Assembly: GCF_900103005.1 (NCBI RefSeq)
Contig: NZ_FMWL01000006.1
Location: 62,001-126,000 of the forward strand
Reading direction: 5' to 3'
Source: Acidaminobacter hydrogenoformans DSM 2784
GTDB lineage: Bacteria > Bacillota > Clostridia > Peptostreptococcales > Acidaminobacteraceae
DNA: 64,000 nucleotides
The notes beneath the pieces are model-generated. The model was not told the DNA's origin. It did not search any database and saw nothing but the letters and a program-made list of their open reading frames with translations. Below, piece by piece: positions 35,147 through 43,716 of this stretch (positions within the stretch are counted from its first letter, which is position 1; every line of letters begins with the position of its first letter). Position numbers and translations under genes: made by a program.

Positions 35147-35185
35147 AAAAAATAACGAATCCCCGGCTGGCCGCTCCGGAGATTC
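35147..35185 (-). terminator. Terminator of the sigma-54 activator gene
   Basis: GAATCCCCGG (35157-35166) pairs with CCGGAGATTC (35176-35185); the minus strand then reads GTTATTTTTTT. The T tract directly abuts the sigma-54 promoter of kdd. Confidence 0.8.
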
Positions 35186-35251
35186 CTTTAACCCTTTTAT
35201 TTTCAACGCTTTGAGCCTTAAAAATTCTTTTTCAATTTTGAAAAACCTATC

Positions 35252-35276
35252 TGCCGATGGTCCCCCTTCCCCCAAC
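35252..35276 (+). repeat. GCCGATGGTC dispersed motif, 25-bp version
   Basis: A 25-base string beginning TGCCGATGGTCCCCCTTC is identical at 46866-46890. It lies between the activator terminator and the activator stop, upstream of kdd. Confidence 0.7.
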
Positions 35277-35304
35277 CCCACCGCAAATCCGCTTCTTTTT
35301 GCCA

Positions 35305-36723
35305 TTAAACCGCCGAATTTTCGGCATCTTGGCCTTCTTTCAGCTTCTTGAGCTTCGACTGCAGGGTTTGTCTTGGCAGCGCCAGCAGCTCCGCGGCGCG
35401 GGTGATGTTGCCCCCTGTCACCGACATGGCCTCCTCGATGTACTGGGCTTCGAGACGGGCGATGGCCTCGACTATCGGCAGTTTAGAGGTTTCTGGTTCC
35501 TGGGGACTGAGGCGCTGTCTGGTGGCGCGCTGGAGGGTCTGTGGCAGGTCGTCGAGGGTGATTTCGCGGCCTTCCATCATGCTCATGGCGCCTTCAATGA
35601 CGTGCTCGAGCTCGCGGACGTTGCCGGGCCAGTCGTAGCGCATGACGGCGGAGAAGGCGGCTTCGTCGAGGCCCATGACGTTGAGGTAGAGGCGGTCGTT
35701 GAATTTCTTGATGAAGTGGTCGACGAGGAGAGGGATGTCATCCCGGCGCTCGACGAGCTTTGGCAGGTGGAGGGTGATGGTGTTGAGGCGGTAGTAGAGG
35801 TCGCTGCGGAGCATGCCGTGCTGGACGGCTTCCAGGGGCTCGATGTTGGTGGCTGTCAGAAGCTTGACGTCCACATGGCGTGTGCGGGTGTCGCCGACAC
35901 GGCGGAACGTGCCGTCCTGAAGAACGCGCAGGAGCTTGCCCTGGAGCTCCAGGGGCATGGAGTTGATTTCATCGAGAAATAATGTTCCGCCGTCCGCTGT
36001 TTCAAAGAGGCCCGGGCGGTCGGTGGAGCCGGTGAAGCCGCCCTTGGCAGTGCCAAAGAGGATGCCTTCCAGGAGTGAGGCGGGCAGCGCGGCGCAGTTC
36101 TGGGCAATGAAGGGGCGCTTCTTTCGCCCGCCAGCATTGTGGATGGCCTGAACAAAGAGCTCCTTGCCGGTGCCGGTGTCGCCCCAAATCATGACGGGGG
36201 CGTCTATGCGGGCGGCCTTCATGGCCATGGACTTGGCGGTGAGCATGCGGGCGTTCCGGGTGACAATGTCGTCGAAGGTGAAGTGGGCATCATCCGAGGC
36301 GGTGGTGTCCTTTGAGCCGTACATTTTGTTCTGCAGGGTGACGACCTTTTCGCTGAGGGCCATGACGGCGGAGATGTCGTGGGAGATCTCCATGGCGCCC
36401 ACCAGGTGGCCGTTTTTTCGGACGGGCAGGGTGGTGTTGACAGTGGCGACTTTCTTGCCTTTGTACGTGGTGAAGGTCTGCTCGTGGTTATAAATGGGGA
36501 TCCCCGTCCGCAGGACTTTGTAGAGGGTACTGTTCTCCTCGTCCAGGGAGGGGTAGATTTCAAAGAGGTGCTTGCCCAATGAATTTTCAATGTTGATGTC
36601 GTCAAGCATGGCCGCCAGGCGGTTGCAGAACACCAGGCGCCCTTCTATGTCGATGACCTGGATGCCGTCAGAAACGTGGTCCAGGATGATACTGAGGTTT
36701 TTTTCGTCAATCAGGCTGACCAT
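35305..36723 (-). CDS. Sigma-54-dependent activator (PAS-AAA-Fis) of lysine fermentation
   Basis: 472 residues. A PAS domain (residues 8-115, LDHVSDGIQVIDIEGRLVFCN) precedes the AAA+ domain with Walker A GDTGTGKE (181-188), Walker B TLFLDE (247-252) and a sigma-54-contact loop that reads GGFTGS (228-233) rather than the standard GAFTGA. A Fis-type helix-turn-helix (MSVTGGNITRAAELLALPRQTLQSKLKKL) closes the protein. It lies directly upstream of kdd, which has a sigma-54 promoter, so it very likely activates lysine fermentation in response to a PAS-sensed signal. The altered loop should be noted; it may still be functional. Confidence 0.92.
   Translation of the reverse strand: MVSLIDEKNLSIILDHVSDGIQVIDIEGRLVFCNRLAAMLDDINIENSLGKHLFEIYPSLDEENSTLYKVLRTGIPIYNHEQTFTTYKGKKVATVNTTLPVRKNGHLVGAMEISHDISAVMALSEKVVTLQNKMYGSKDTTASDDAHFTFDDIVTRNARMLTAKSMAMKAARIDAPVMIWGDTGTGKELFVQAIHNAGGRKKRPFIAQNCAALPASLLEGILFGTAKGGFTGSTDRPGLFETADGGTLFLDEINSMPLELQGKLLRVLQDGTFRRVGDTRTRHVDVKLLTATNIEPLEAVQHGMLRSDLYYRLNTITLHLPKLVERRDDIPLLVDHFIKKFNDRLYLNVMGLDEAAFSAVMRYDWPGNVRELEHVIEGAMSMMEGREITLDDLPQTLQRATRQRLSPQEPETSKLPIVEAIARLEAQYIEEAMSVTGGNITRAAELLALPRQTLQSKLKKLKEGQDAENSAV
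35311..35326. promoter_or_regulatory. Candidate upstream activator site for kdd
   Basis: CGCCGAATTTTCGGCA is a near-perfect palindrome (GCCGAA/TTCGGC) at the 3' end of the activator gene, about 190 bases from the kdd start site. Its TGCCGAAA half-site recurs in front of the activator gene at 36950-36987. Confidence 0.45.
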
Positions 36724-36740
36724 GGCGGGGGCTCCTTTCT

Positions 36741-36860
36741 GGTGGGGGACAGGGGCTTGTGGCGCGGGACAGGGACACGTGGTGCGGGACAGGGACTTGT
36801 GGCGCGGGACAGGGACGCGTGGTGCGGGACAGGGACACGTGGTGCGGGACTGGGACGGAT
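36741..36860. repeat. REP-like tandem array, six 20-bp units
   Basis: Units start at 36741, 36761, 36781, 36801, 36821 and 36841 with consensus GG(T/C)GCGGGACAGGGAC then (A/T/G)(C/T)GT; the last carries GGGACTGGGAC. It begins 17 bases before the start of the sigma-54 activator gene. Confidence 0.85.
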
Positions 36861-36917
36861 CGCAATCACGGCATTTCAGCCGGCTTCAAAAAATGATGAT
36901 TTAACTATTATGAGTAA

Positions 36918-36934
36918 ATTTCACAGTGTGAAAT
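36918..36934. promoter_or_regulatory. Perfect 17-bp palindrome upstream of the activator
   Basis: ATTTCACAGTGTGAAAT has two perfect 8-base arms around one G. It lies in the gap between the divergent activator and hydrolase genes and looks like a regulator binding site. Confidence 0.55.
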
Positions 36935-36949
36935 CATAGACTCAGCGAC

Positions 36950-36987
36950 TGCCGAAATTCCAGCATATAGCCGCCGTAATTTCGGCA
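36950..36987. promoter_or_regulatory. TGCCGAAATT inverted repeat
   Basis: TGCCGAAATT (36950-36959) and AATTTCGGCA (36978-36987) face each other across 18 bases. The half-site matches the palindrome near kdd at 35311-35326. The rest of the gap 36724-37246 holds the REP-like array and AT-rich DNA with TATAAT/TATAAA-like boxes at 37110-37125. Confidence 0.5.
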
Positions 36988-37246
36988 TCTTCTCTTTGTA
37001 GTGTATCACAACCCGTGTGTTGGTGGGTAGGAAAAACAAAAAACTTCGGAAATTAAGCCCAAGCTCTCTTGATATTACAGTTCTCTACTTCACTGGTAAA
37101 ATTTTATAATACCGGGTATAAATGAGGTGCGAAAAAAGCTCATTTTCCACCCAACGTTTTCCACCCAACGAACCATTGCCAGGCGGGCGATTTCTGTCGT
37201 CCGTTAAACTGACCCACTCTTCCACTGCTGTAAGGAGGGCTTAACT

Positions 37247-38398
37247 GTGAACATGGACTTTGCTACAGCATTCCCAATTGGCTATCGTGATTTCCACAAA
37301 GATCCGACCTATAACTTCCAACTTAACCGGTGGCATTCGCTCGGGTTAATGCCCTCTGAAGATCTTCAAGGCCTTGGTACTAAAATCATAACTTTTGCAG
37401 ATTGGAAAAGTGAAATGGTGCAATTGGCTGAAAAAGCCACCAGTGAAAACCGCCTCCGTAATGCAGCTTTTTACTACCGCGCAGCTGAATTTTACACAAT
37501 AAATGGAGATCAACCCGACAAGGAATTTTATTATGATAAATTTTCTGGTTTATTCTATCAAACAATAGATTCCAAGCTGGTTGAGCGCAAGTTTATTCCA
37601 TATACAGACCGTACCGAGCTACCCGTACTGCGGATCAGGTCGAAGTCTGATCATAAAGGCACTATCCTCCTTCACGGAGGTTTCGACTCATTTCTGGAAG
37701 AGTGGTATTTAATCATGGAATATTTGAGTACGAACGGCTTCGATGTCATTGCTTTTGAAGGACCTGGTCAGGGGCATATGCTCATTAAGCAAGGTGTCCC
37801 ACTGGATTATCAATGGGAAAAGCCTGTCAAAGCTGTTTTGGACCACTATGGCTTGAACGACGCGACTTTATTTGGATTATCAATGGGTGGATGGTTTTGT
37901 TTAAGAGCTGCTGCCTTTGAACCGCGCATTAAAAACGTGATCACGTCCGGCCATGCGGTAGATTACTCAAGAATCCCTCCTGCCTTCGCAAGATGGCTTA
38001 TGATGTTCTTTATCAAGTATTTCCGCGCCTATACTGGAAGATCCTTCAAAAAAATGGCCGCACGGGGCGGTATTAAAGGCTGGCAAGTTAACAACCTGGC
38101 CCACATAACAAAACAGGATCCTTTGGAGGCCTTTGAGTATTCATTGAATTTAAATAAGCAGAATTTAAATTGCGACCACATTAAGCAGAACGTCCTTTAT
38201 CTCACAGGGCGAGATGATCATTTTATTCCATTCAAAATGCATGACATCCAGCTGAAACTGTTTACAAATGTCAAATCTCTGAAGGACAGGGTCTATGAAC
38301 AAGAAGACTATGCCAATCACCATTGTCAAATTGGAAACATTAAGCTGATGCTGGATGATATTGTTGAATGGCTTGAAACATTGGAATCTCATCAATAA
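37247..38398 (+). CDS. Alpha/beta hydrolase
   Basis: 383 residues, one of only two complete genes on the plus strand. GTG start with AAGGAGGG seven bases upstream. An N-terminal helical lid region (residues 1-130) precedes the hydrolase core: LLHGGFDSF oxyanion loop, FEGPGQG, nucleophile elbow GLSMGGW, acid in TGRDDHFIP, and His in NHHCQIG. The length and layout resemble lid-containing esterases/C-C hydrolases such as the pseudooxynicotine hydrolase group and FrsA. Substrate unknown. Base composition is more AT-rich than the flanking genes, which suggests transfer. Confidence 0.82.
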   Translation: MNMDFATAFPIGYRDFHKDPTYNFQLNRWHSLGLMPSEDLQGLGTKIITFADWKSEMVQLAEKATSENRLRNAAFYYRAAEFYTINGDQPDKEFYYDKFSGLFYQTIDSKLVERKFIPYTDRTELPVLRIRSKSDHKGTILLHGGFDSFLEEWYLIMEYLSTNGFDVIAFEGPGQGHMLIKQGVPLDYQWEKPVKAVLDHYGLNDATLFGLSMGGWFCLRAAAFEPRIKNVITSGHAVDYSRIPPAFARWLMMFFIKYFRAYTGRSFKKMAARGGIKGWQVNNLAHITKQDPLEAFEYSLNLNKQNLNCDHIKQNVLYLTGRDDHFIPFKMHDIQLKLFTNVKSLKDRVYEQEDYANHHCQIGNIKLMLDDIVEWLETLESHQ

Positions 38399-38441
38399 GC
38401 ACAGTGGACCCATCCTCATTTTTTATATTCCCAAACACACA

Positions 38442-38492
38442 CAAAGAGCCGGCAACTCCAATATTTGGAACTGCCAGCTCTTTGTTAATTTG
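38442..38492 (+). terminator. Terminator between the hydrolase and DUF1934 genes
   Basis: CAAAGAGC..GGCA pairs with TGCC..GCTCTTTG (38442-38484), then TTAATTT on the plus strand. May serve both converging genes. Confidence 0.75.
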
Positions 38493-38506
38493 GCGGAGGA
38501 CTGCTT

Positions 38507-38935
38507 TCACGACACCTTAATCTTCAAATGATTCAGCGTCTTCGACAGCCCCTTGACTTCAATTTCATAACTGATTTCAATATGCCCGGCCCCGCCCTCA
38601 TCAATGGCCGCAGTGAGGTCAATGGTCCTCATCTCCACATCAAAGACGCCGTAAGGCGTTTCGTAAACGGACTCCCGGATCTCCCCCGTCGCAAAGACAA
38701 GCTCGACAATATTCACGCCGTAGCGGTGCATAGTCACCACATCATCCTTGACCTTCAGGGTCGTCTTGCCGCCCTCCATACCGGAAAGCTCAGACTCCGA
38801 ATATATGTAATAATGCGTTTCTTCCTTGAGATAATACTTCCCCGACGTGGCGAACTCAATACGCTGGGCCGCTTCGCCCTCCGTCTGAATTTCCGTTGTC
38901 AGCTGGAGGAACACCTCCGCGCCCTTTGTCGTCAT
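38507..38935 (-). CDS. DUF1934 family protein (YwiB-like)
   Basis: About 142 residues forming a lipocalin-like beta-barrel: alternating strands such as GKYYLKEETHYYIYSESELSG, TTLKVKDDVVTMHRYG, VELVFATGEIRESVYETPYG and ISYEIEVKGLSKTLNHLKI. Matches the DUF1934 family of Firmicutes, function unknown. ATG at 38935 is chosen because AGGAGG lies four bases upstream; an earlier in-frame ATG lies within the GCCGATGGTC repeat and is not likely to be used. It lies downstream of the GntR regulator gene in the same direction. Confidence 0.82.
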   Translation of the reverse strand: MTTKGAEVFLQLTTEIQTEGEAAQRIEFATSGKYYLKEETHYYIYSESELSGMEGGKTTLKVKDDVVTMHRYGVNIVELVFATGEIRESVYETPYGVFDVEMRTIDLTAAIDEGGAGHIEISYEIEVKGLSKTLNHLKIKVS

Positions 38936-38950
38936 AGAGCCTCCTATCTG

Positions 38951-38960
38951 CCGATGGTCA
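38951..38960 (+). repeat. GCCGATGGTC dispersed motif
   Basis: Exact copy followed by ACAC, just upstream of the DUF1934 ribosome site. Confidence 0.6.
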
Positions 38961-39004
38961 CACAACCGTCCCCCCGTGCCCCCGCGGCACCACAGGACAA
39001 TCGC

Positions 39005-39688
39005 CTATTCGTTGCGTTTTTCCTTCCAATTCATGACAAGGTCCATGATCACCTGAACGTGCTGCTGCGCTGCTTCTTTGGCAGTTTCTGCATCATTTGA
39101 GCGAATGGCATCATAAATTTTCTGGTGCCAGCGCTGAATTTCCGGATAATTGTCAAACTCGGTAAAATAGGTCAAGCGGAAGCGCTGAAACTGATCATGC
39201 AAGTCTTTGACAATCTCAATCAACTTGTTATTTTTTGTAGACTCAAAAATTTTATCATGGAATGTGTTGTCGAGGTCGATCATCCCCTGGCGATCTCCCT
39301 GCTCCACCGCGTTATTGAAGGCCTCCATGGTGTCCCGCAGCTCTACAAGCTCTTCCTCAGACATGCGCTGCGCAGCCAGGGCTGAGGCAAAGCCCTCAAG
39401 CAAAATTCGAATTTCCAGAACATCAATGATATCTTTCGCGGTAAGATCTGCCACATATGCGCCCTTTCGAGGAATCATCTCGACAAAGCTTTCTTTTTCA
39501 AGCTTTCGAATAGCTTCACGAACCGGCGTACGGCTGACACCAAGCTGTTCAGCAAGGGCAATTTCCATGAGCCGCTCCCCCGGTTTCAAAGTCCCGTTCA
39601 AGATGGACTCTCTCAAATATTCGAAGACAACTTCTCCGAGAGGTTTATAGTTCCTGATCTCCAGCGATCCCAAATTTGAATTGTTCAA
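39005..39688 (-). CDS. GntR family transcriptional regulator, FCD type
   Basis: 227 residues. An N-terminal winged helix (LKPGERLMEIALAEQLGVSRTPVREAIRKLEKESFVEMIPRKG is the classic GntR recognition region, residues about 36-80) is followed by the FCD ligand-binding helical bundle with metal-ligand residues in LEIRILLEGFA, DNTFHDKIFE and AIRSNDAE. FCD regulators usually respond to organic acids. TTG start with GGAGG eight bases upstream, overlapping the ispE stop (TTGA), so it is translationally coupled to ispE. Target genes unknown. Confidence 0.92.
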   Translation of the reverse strand: MNNSNLGSLEIRNYKPLGEVVFEYLRESILNGTLKPGERLMEIALAEQLGVSRTPVREAIRKLEKESFVEMIPRKGAYVADLTAKDIIDVLEIRILLEGFASALAAQRMSEEELVELRDTMEAFNNAVEQGDRQGMIDLDNTFHDKIFESTKNNKLIEIVKDLHDQFQRFRLTYFTEFDNYPEIQRWHQKIYDAIRSNDAETAKEAAQQHVQVIMDLVMNWKEKRNE

Positions 39689-40560
39689 CGTTCCAACCTC
39701 CTGTTAGTGGTGCGCGCCAGATAGACCTGCGCGTAACTCTTTTTTAGATTTTTATACGCTTTCGAAGCACGTCCATATTGCCTGAAGAATCCAAAGACTG
39801 TTGGCCCGCTGCCGCTCATCATTGCGCCATCCGCGCCATATTGGAGCATTTGGCGGCGAATCTTGCCTACAATGGGATGCATCTGCGTGGTCACGGGTTC
39901 AAGTACATTGACCATATGCTCGGCGACGTACCGCATATCATCCGCTTGAATGGCCCGTATCAGAGCCGCCGTATCCGGACGCCCCACAATTTCAGTCTGA
40001 TCATAGCGCTGATAGACCGCTGGTGTCGATACACCGAGGTTTGGCTTCGCCAACAGCACCCAGTGAGAGCCAAAACCCTCCAGGTACTCCAGCTTTTCGC
40101 CTATACCCCTGGCCACAGCACAGCCACCTGTAACACAGAATGGCACGTCCGCTCCGAGAGAAAGACCCAGCCTCTGCTGAGTTTCAAGATCCATCCCCAG
40201 TTGATAGAGTCGGTTGAGGCCCCGAATAACCGCTGCGGCGTCCGCGCTTCCACCTGCCAGACCCGCCGCTACCGGAATGCGCTTGACTATGGAAATCTGG
40301 ACGCCTTTTTCAAGACCCGTTTCCTTAAGCACCAGATCCGCGGCCCGCCATGCCAAGTTTGAAGCATCCAGCGGCAGATAACCCACATCACAGCTCAGCG
40401 CGATTCCGGAATCACGCGGCTCGAGAATAATGTCATCAGCAAGATCGATCTCCTGAAGAATCATTTCTACTTCGTGATAGCCATTTTCGAGTACACCCAG
40501 AACATCCAGGGATAAGTTGACCTTGGCAGTAGCAATTTCTATGATTTTATTATGCTCCAA
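39685..40560 (-). CDS. ispE: 4-diphosphocytidyl-2-C-methyl-D-erythritol kinase
   Basis: About 291 residues, GHMP kinase. The N-terminal ATAKVNLSLDVLG matches the family start, and the ATP loop is VAAGLAGGSADAAAVIRGLN; the C-terminal MMSGSGPTVFGFF motif is also present. It phosphorylates CDP-methylerythritol in the non-mevalonate isoprenoid pathway in the cytoplasm. The reading frame stays open upstream, but a TTG at 40560 (GGGGTGA five bases before) gives the normal N-terminus; a GTG at 40569 is the alternative. Two TATAAT boxes (40604-40609 and 40627-40632) lie upstream and rule out the longest reading. Confidence 0.93.
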   Translation of the reverse strand: MEHNKIIEIATAKVNLSLDVLGVLENGYHEVEMILQEIDLADDIILEPRDSGIALSCDVGYLPLDASNLAWRAADLVLKETGLEKGVQISIVKRIPVAAGLAGGSADAAAVIRGLNRLYQLGMDLETQQRLGLSLGADVPFCVTGGCAVARGIGEKLEYLEGFGSHWVLLAKPNLGVSTPAVYQRYDQTEIVGRPDTAALIRAIQADDMRYVAEHMVNVLEPVTTQMHPIVGKIRRQMLQYGADGAMMSGSGPTVFGFFRQYGRASKAYKNLKKSYAQVYLARTTNRRLER

Positions 40561-40776
40561 TGGCGTCACCCCAAACTCAGCCTTAGAATAAAGATATACA
40601 TACATTATACAAAATACATTACAAGTATTATACTTCAAAATCCTACAAGATACCAGCCTAATCTTGCACAAGAAAAAGAACAATTTTTGTCACTTTTTCG
40701 TATCAATTTTGTAAAACAAACAAACTTAAGGGCTTATATACAATCACATTACCGCGCCCGTCACTCAACAATTGAT

Positions 40777-40838
40777 CCGGCCCAGTCCTCCACCACGCGG
40801 CCCAGTCCCCCACCACGTGTCCCTGTCCCCCACCAACA
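40777..40838. repeat. REP-like locus upstream of ispE
   Basis: On the plus strand: GGCCCAGTCC, GGCCCAGTCCCCCACCAC, and GTCCCTGTCCCCCACCA in succession, i.e. the reverse complements of the GGGACTGGGCC and GGGGACAGGGAC cores. Confidence 0.75.
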
Positions 40839-40891
40839 CCCAGGAACAAAAAAACTTTCCGCAGCCATCGCCCTTTCTTCCAAACAAAAAA

Positions 40892-40978
40892 GGCGAAGCG
40901 CCCCCTGGCGCTTTCGCCCACCTTTCCTTATGCCAGAAACGCCGCACCCCGGCCGCGGCAGCGGCCATGGGGGCGGCG
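40892..40978 (-). terminator. Double hairpin terminator after the acyltransferase gene
   Basis: GGCGAAGCGCC/GGCGCTTTCGCC (40892-40918) is followed on the minus strand by TTTTTTG. A second GC-rich hairpin (GCCGC..GCGGC, 40941-40977) lies between it and the gene. The rest of 40561-41055 holds the REP-like locus and the ispE promoter region. Confidence 0.8.
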
Positions 40979-41055
40979 TTCTCCTTGTCTGTCACTTTTC
41001 CCCGTTCACTGTCTTAATAACCCTGTCTTCTTCCTTTGGTTTTTTTCCTTTGCCT

Positions 41056-42174
41056 TTATCCCTTGTCCTCTTCCTTCTTGCGCTTCTTAAACCTCTCCTC
41101 AACCTCATTGTACCCCAGCCGCACCAGCGCCGGCACCGTCAGCCCCAAAACAAAGCCCAGAACGATCTCCAGCGTCAGCGATTGCAGGTTGGCGGCACGT
41201 GACCATCGGCTGATAAAAAATAATATGAGAGGGTGGGCCAGATACACGTCAAAGGTGACGCCCGAGAGCCGGGACACCCAGCCCCCCAGCTTCTCATTGA
41301 TGTTGACTGCCTTGAACCAGGCCAGCAGCAGCATCACTATGGAAAGGGAATAAACCTCCCAGGCCAGGGGCATGGAGAGCATGGTCATAGGCGTGATGGA
41401 CTTGAAAACGGCCAGGCGGCCCACCAGATAATCCGCAAAGGCCACGGCGCCGGCTATGCCAAAGGCCGTCAGAAGCGTCGCCCGGGGCGGCCGCTCAAAA
41501 GCAACCATGCCCGCATAGAAAAATGGCAGATACGTCATGAAGAACCTGTCGGATGACGGAACATAGCGTCTCAGCCAGAAGGCGTAGAGGAGATAGAGCA
41601 CCGCCACGATCGCTATGTCAAAGCTAAACGCAAAACCGCGATCTCCTTCCGGACGCGCCTTGTCCCACAGCCCGCCACCAAAGCGCCGCCTAAGCGCCAG
41701 CAGAAGCGGAAACACCAGGTACAGCTGTATAAGGATCACCATAAAATAGAGGTGGTAAAAGGCACCGCCGTTCAGGATCAGCTTCACCATACCCGCCGCG
41801 CCGTAGCAGATGCCCAAGAATCGCTGCTGCAGAATCAGATAAATCAGCGACCAAATCAGGTAAGGCAGCAGCACAGTTTCAATCCGCCGCCCCCAGAAGC
41901 CCAGCAGTCCCTCTACCTGCTCTTTACCCCGGTAGCGGGCCGCCAGCCCAAAGCCGCTGGCGAAAATGAAGGCCGGCACCGCAAACTGGCTGAAGCTGTT
42001 GACCCCAATGGCCAGCCGCTGCAGCCAGGATCCCGGCAGATACCCTGTGACCCCCGAGGCCGTCGTGTGAATGACCACGACCAGCACGCAGGCCACAATC
42101 TTTAGGAGATCCAGCGCCGGGGAACGCTCCCGCTCCCCTGGTGCCGGTTTTTTTACCACATGAAGTCCACTCAT
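41056..42174 (-). CDS. Acyltransferase 3 family membrane protein
   Basis: 372 residues, about ten membrane spans. The first span block has RSPALDLLKIVACVLVVVIHTTAS, the typical acyltransferase-3 start with the conserved His, followed by FSQFAVPAFIFASGFGLA. Such proteins acylate exported sugars or lipids. The ATG overlaps the TAA of the monooxygenase gene by one base (TAATG), so the two are coupled, which is not an obvious functional pairing. Two further polysaccharide-type acyltransferases occur at 18181-20938. Confidence 0.85.
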   Translation of the reverse strand: MSGLHVVKKPAPGERERSPALDLLKIVACVLVVVIHTTASGVTGYLPGSWLQRLAIGVNSFSQFAVPAFIFASGFGLAARYRGKEQVEGLLGFWGRRIETVLLPYLIWSLIYLILQQRFLGICYGAAGMVKLILNGGAFYHLYFMVILIQLYLVFPLLLALRRRFGGGLWDKARPEGDRGFAFSFDIAIVAVLYLLYAFWLRRYVPSSDRFFMTYLPFFYAGMVAFERPPRATLLTAFGIAGAVAFADYLVGRLAVFKSITPMTMLSMPLAWEVYSLSIVMLLLAWFKAVNINEKLGGWVSRLSGVTFDVYLAHPLILFFISRWSRAANLQSLTLEIVLGFVLGLTVPALVRLGYNEVEERFKKRKKEEDKG

Positions 42175-43553
42175 TAATCCAGCCCCTCAATTTCTGAATC
42201 CGCCCAAAACATTGATCCTGAATCCTCACAGATCTGGTCCACCACCCGCTGGGCGTCTTCCCCAAAGCTGTAGAAGCCAATGCCATAAGGAGATGGCCCG
42301 CCGAAGCCTGGGTTCAGCTCGACACCGGTGAAATAGAGACCATCGATAGAGGTCTTGCCCGCTTCGTGGATCAGCTGTCCGTCGTCCGCAAACACCGGCG
42401 CGTCCACCCACTGGTAGTTCGGCCTGAAGCCCGTGGCCCAGACCACGCTGGCAATCCCGGTCTCAGCCAGGTCGAGGCGCTCTGTCTCCTTAAGCGCCCC
42501 CCAGCTCAACCGCGGGAGGTTCAGATCCAGCGCCTTCTCAGGCTTGCCCAGCCCCTCACTGACAATATGGGACTCGATCTCCGCAATAAAACGCTGGAGA
42601 TAGGTCTCGGAGTCCTTCAGGGTCTCGAACAGGTTCGGGCGAACCGTCAGCGCCCCCTCCCGGAAGCCGGTAAGGCGCCCCACCAGGTTCACGCCCTGCT
42701 GCTGGCAGGTGGCCAGGTTCTGGCGGAGCTTCTCCACAATTTCAAGGCGTTCCAGGTCATCCGGCCCATATTCGACGCCCCGGTCCAGCTTCGCGAAGCC
42801 AGACAGGCGGTTCAGCCAGTACACGCCGTTGACGTTGTCGTAAGCGTCCGGAATAGGCCGCTGAGTGCCCAGGGACAGCCACACCTCACGGCCCGCCTGA
42901 CGCAGCTCCAGGGCAATCTGGATCCCGGACCGGCCGCCGCCCACCACCAGCACACCGCCTTCAGCCAGCTGGTCTGGATTCTTGTAGCTCACCGAATGCA
43001 GCTGCTGAACTCCAGCAGGAAATTCCTTCGATGCCGCCGGGATAAACGGCTGATTGTACTGGCCGGTGGCCACAATCACATCATGGGCATGAAACGTCCC
43101 CGCCGTGGTCTCCACGACAAAACGCGGCGGACGGTCATAAGGCGCCACCGGCATGGCCGCCTGTTCCTCTTCCGTCAAAGCTCTAAGACGTGTCGCCGTC
43201 ACACCCTCCATGACCTGGGGCTCAAAGTGCTCCACCCAGGCCGTCAGGAGCGCGTTGATTTCCTTTAAAGTCATGAACTGGTTGTCGCTGGGCGCCGCAC
43301 CTTCCATGCCCGGCAGGCGGGTCATCCAGTTTGGCGTCACCAGGGTGAAGGAGTCCCAGCGCTCGTGGCGCCAGGTGCTCAGCAGGGTGCCGCGCTCGAT
43401 CACGCAGTAGTCCATCCCCATCTGCTCCAGGTAATAGGCGGAGCTGAGGCCGCTGGGCCCGCCGCCAATCACCAGGACGTCGACATTGTGCGCTGTATTA
43501 TAAACTGTATTATCATCTGTATTATGATCTGTATGATCCACTCTATTCTCCAT
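42174..43553 (-). CDS. FAD/NAD(P)-dependent flavin monooxygenase-like oxidoreductase
   Basis: About 459 residues. Two dinucleotide-binding motifs: VIGGGPSGLSSAYYLEQMG for FAD and VVGGGRSGIQIALELRQAG for NAD(P)H. The FMO-type ATGQYNQPF and C-terminal ATGFRPNYQW with LYFTGVELNPGFGGPSPYG are also typical of CzcO/FMO-like proteins. ATG at 43553 is chosen because AGGAGGG lies eight bases upstream. The N-terminal residues are an Asn/His/Asp/Thr-rich repeat (HTDHNTDDNTVYNTAHN) encoded by a degenerate 12-base repeat. Role unknown; oxygen-using chemistry is odd for a fermenter, so it may work in detoxification. Confidence 0.85.
   Translation of the reverse strand: MENRVDHTDHNTDDNTVYNTAHNVDVLVIGGGPSGLSSAYYLEQMGMDYCVIERGTLLSTWRHERWDSFTLVTPNWMTRLPGMEGAAPSDNQFMTLKEINALLTAWVEHFEPQVMEGVTATRLRALTEEEQAAMPVAPYDRPPRFVVETTAGTFHAHDVIVATGQYNQPFIPAASKEFPAGVQQLHSVSYKNPDQLAEGGVLVVGGGRSGIQIALELRQAGREVWLSLGTQRPIPDAYDNVNGVYWLNRLSGFAKLDRGVEYGPDDLERLEIVEKLRQNLATCQQQGVNLVGRLTGFREGALTVRPNLFETLKDSETYLQRFIAEIESHIVSEGLGKPEKALDLNLPRLSWGALKETERLDLAETGIASVVWATGFRPNYQWVDAPVFADDGQLIHEAGKTSIDGLYFTGVELNPGFGGPSPYGIGFYSFGEDAQRVVDQICEDSGSMFWADSEIEGLD
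43495..43545 (-). repeat. Degenerate 12-bp tandem repeat in the oxidoreductase N-terminus
   Basis: The plus strand repeats a CTGTATTAT(A/C/G) (A/T)-type unit about four times, giving a four-residue repeat (Asn-Thr-x-x) in the protein. Changes in copy number would keep frame. Confidence 0.5.
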
Positions 43554-43716
43554 GGGATTTACCCTCCTGTTCAAACTGCTTGCTGTGTCTGATGAGATCA
43601 CAGACGTCATTTTTCTATTATATCCAATAATGCCAGACTTAAAAGGGGCGCCCGGCAAAAAGGTTTGCCGCCCAGGCGAGGCGCCCCCTGGGGAAGCTGC
43701 GTTTGTTGAATCCTGC

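Noticed and set aside
33905..35155. 416-codon plus-strand open frame across kdd
   Set aside because: Antisense to kdd, which has clear family motifs, sigma-54 promoter and ribosome site; the frame has no recognisable domain and no start signal.
36701..36939. Plus-strand open frames across the REP-like array
   Set aside because: Frames of 87-110 codons made of a repeated GDRDLWRGTG-like pattern are a product of the 20-bp repeat and have no ribosome site.
38936..38965. N-terminal extension of the DUF1934 gene
   Set aside because: The extra ten codons are made by the GCCGATGGTC repeat and the ribosome site AGGAGG; the downstream ATG is better placed.
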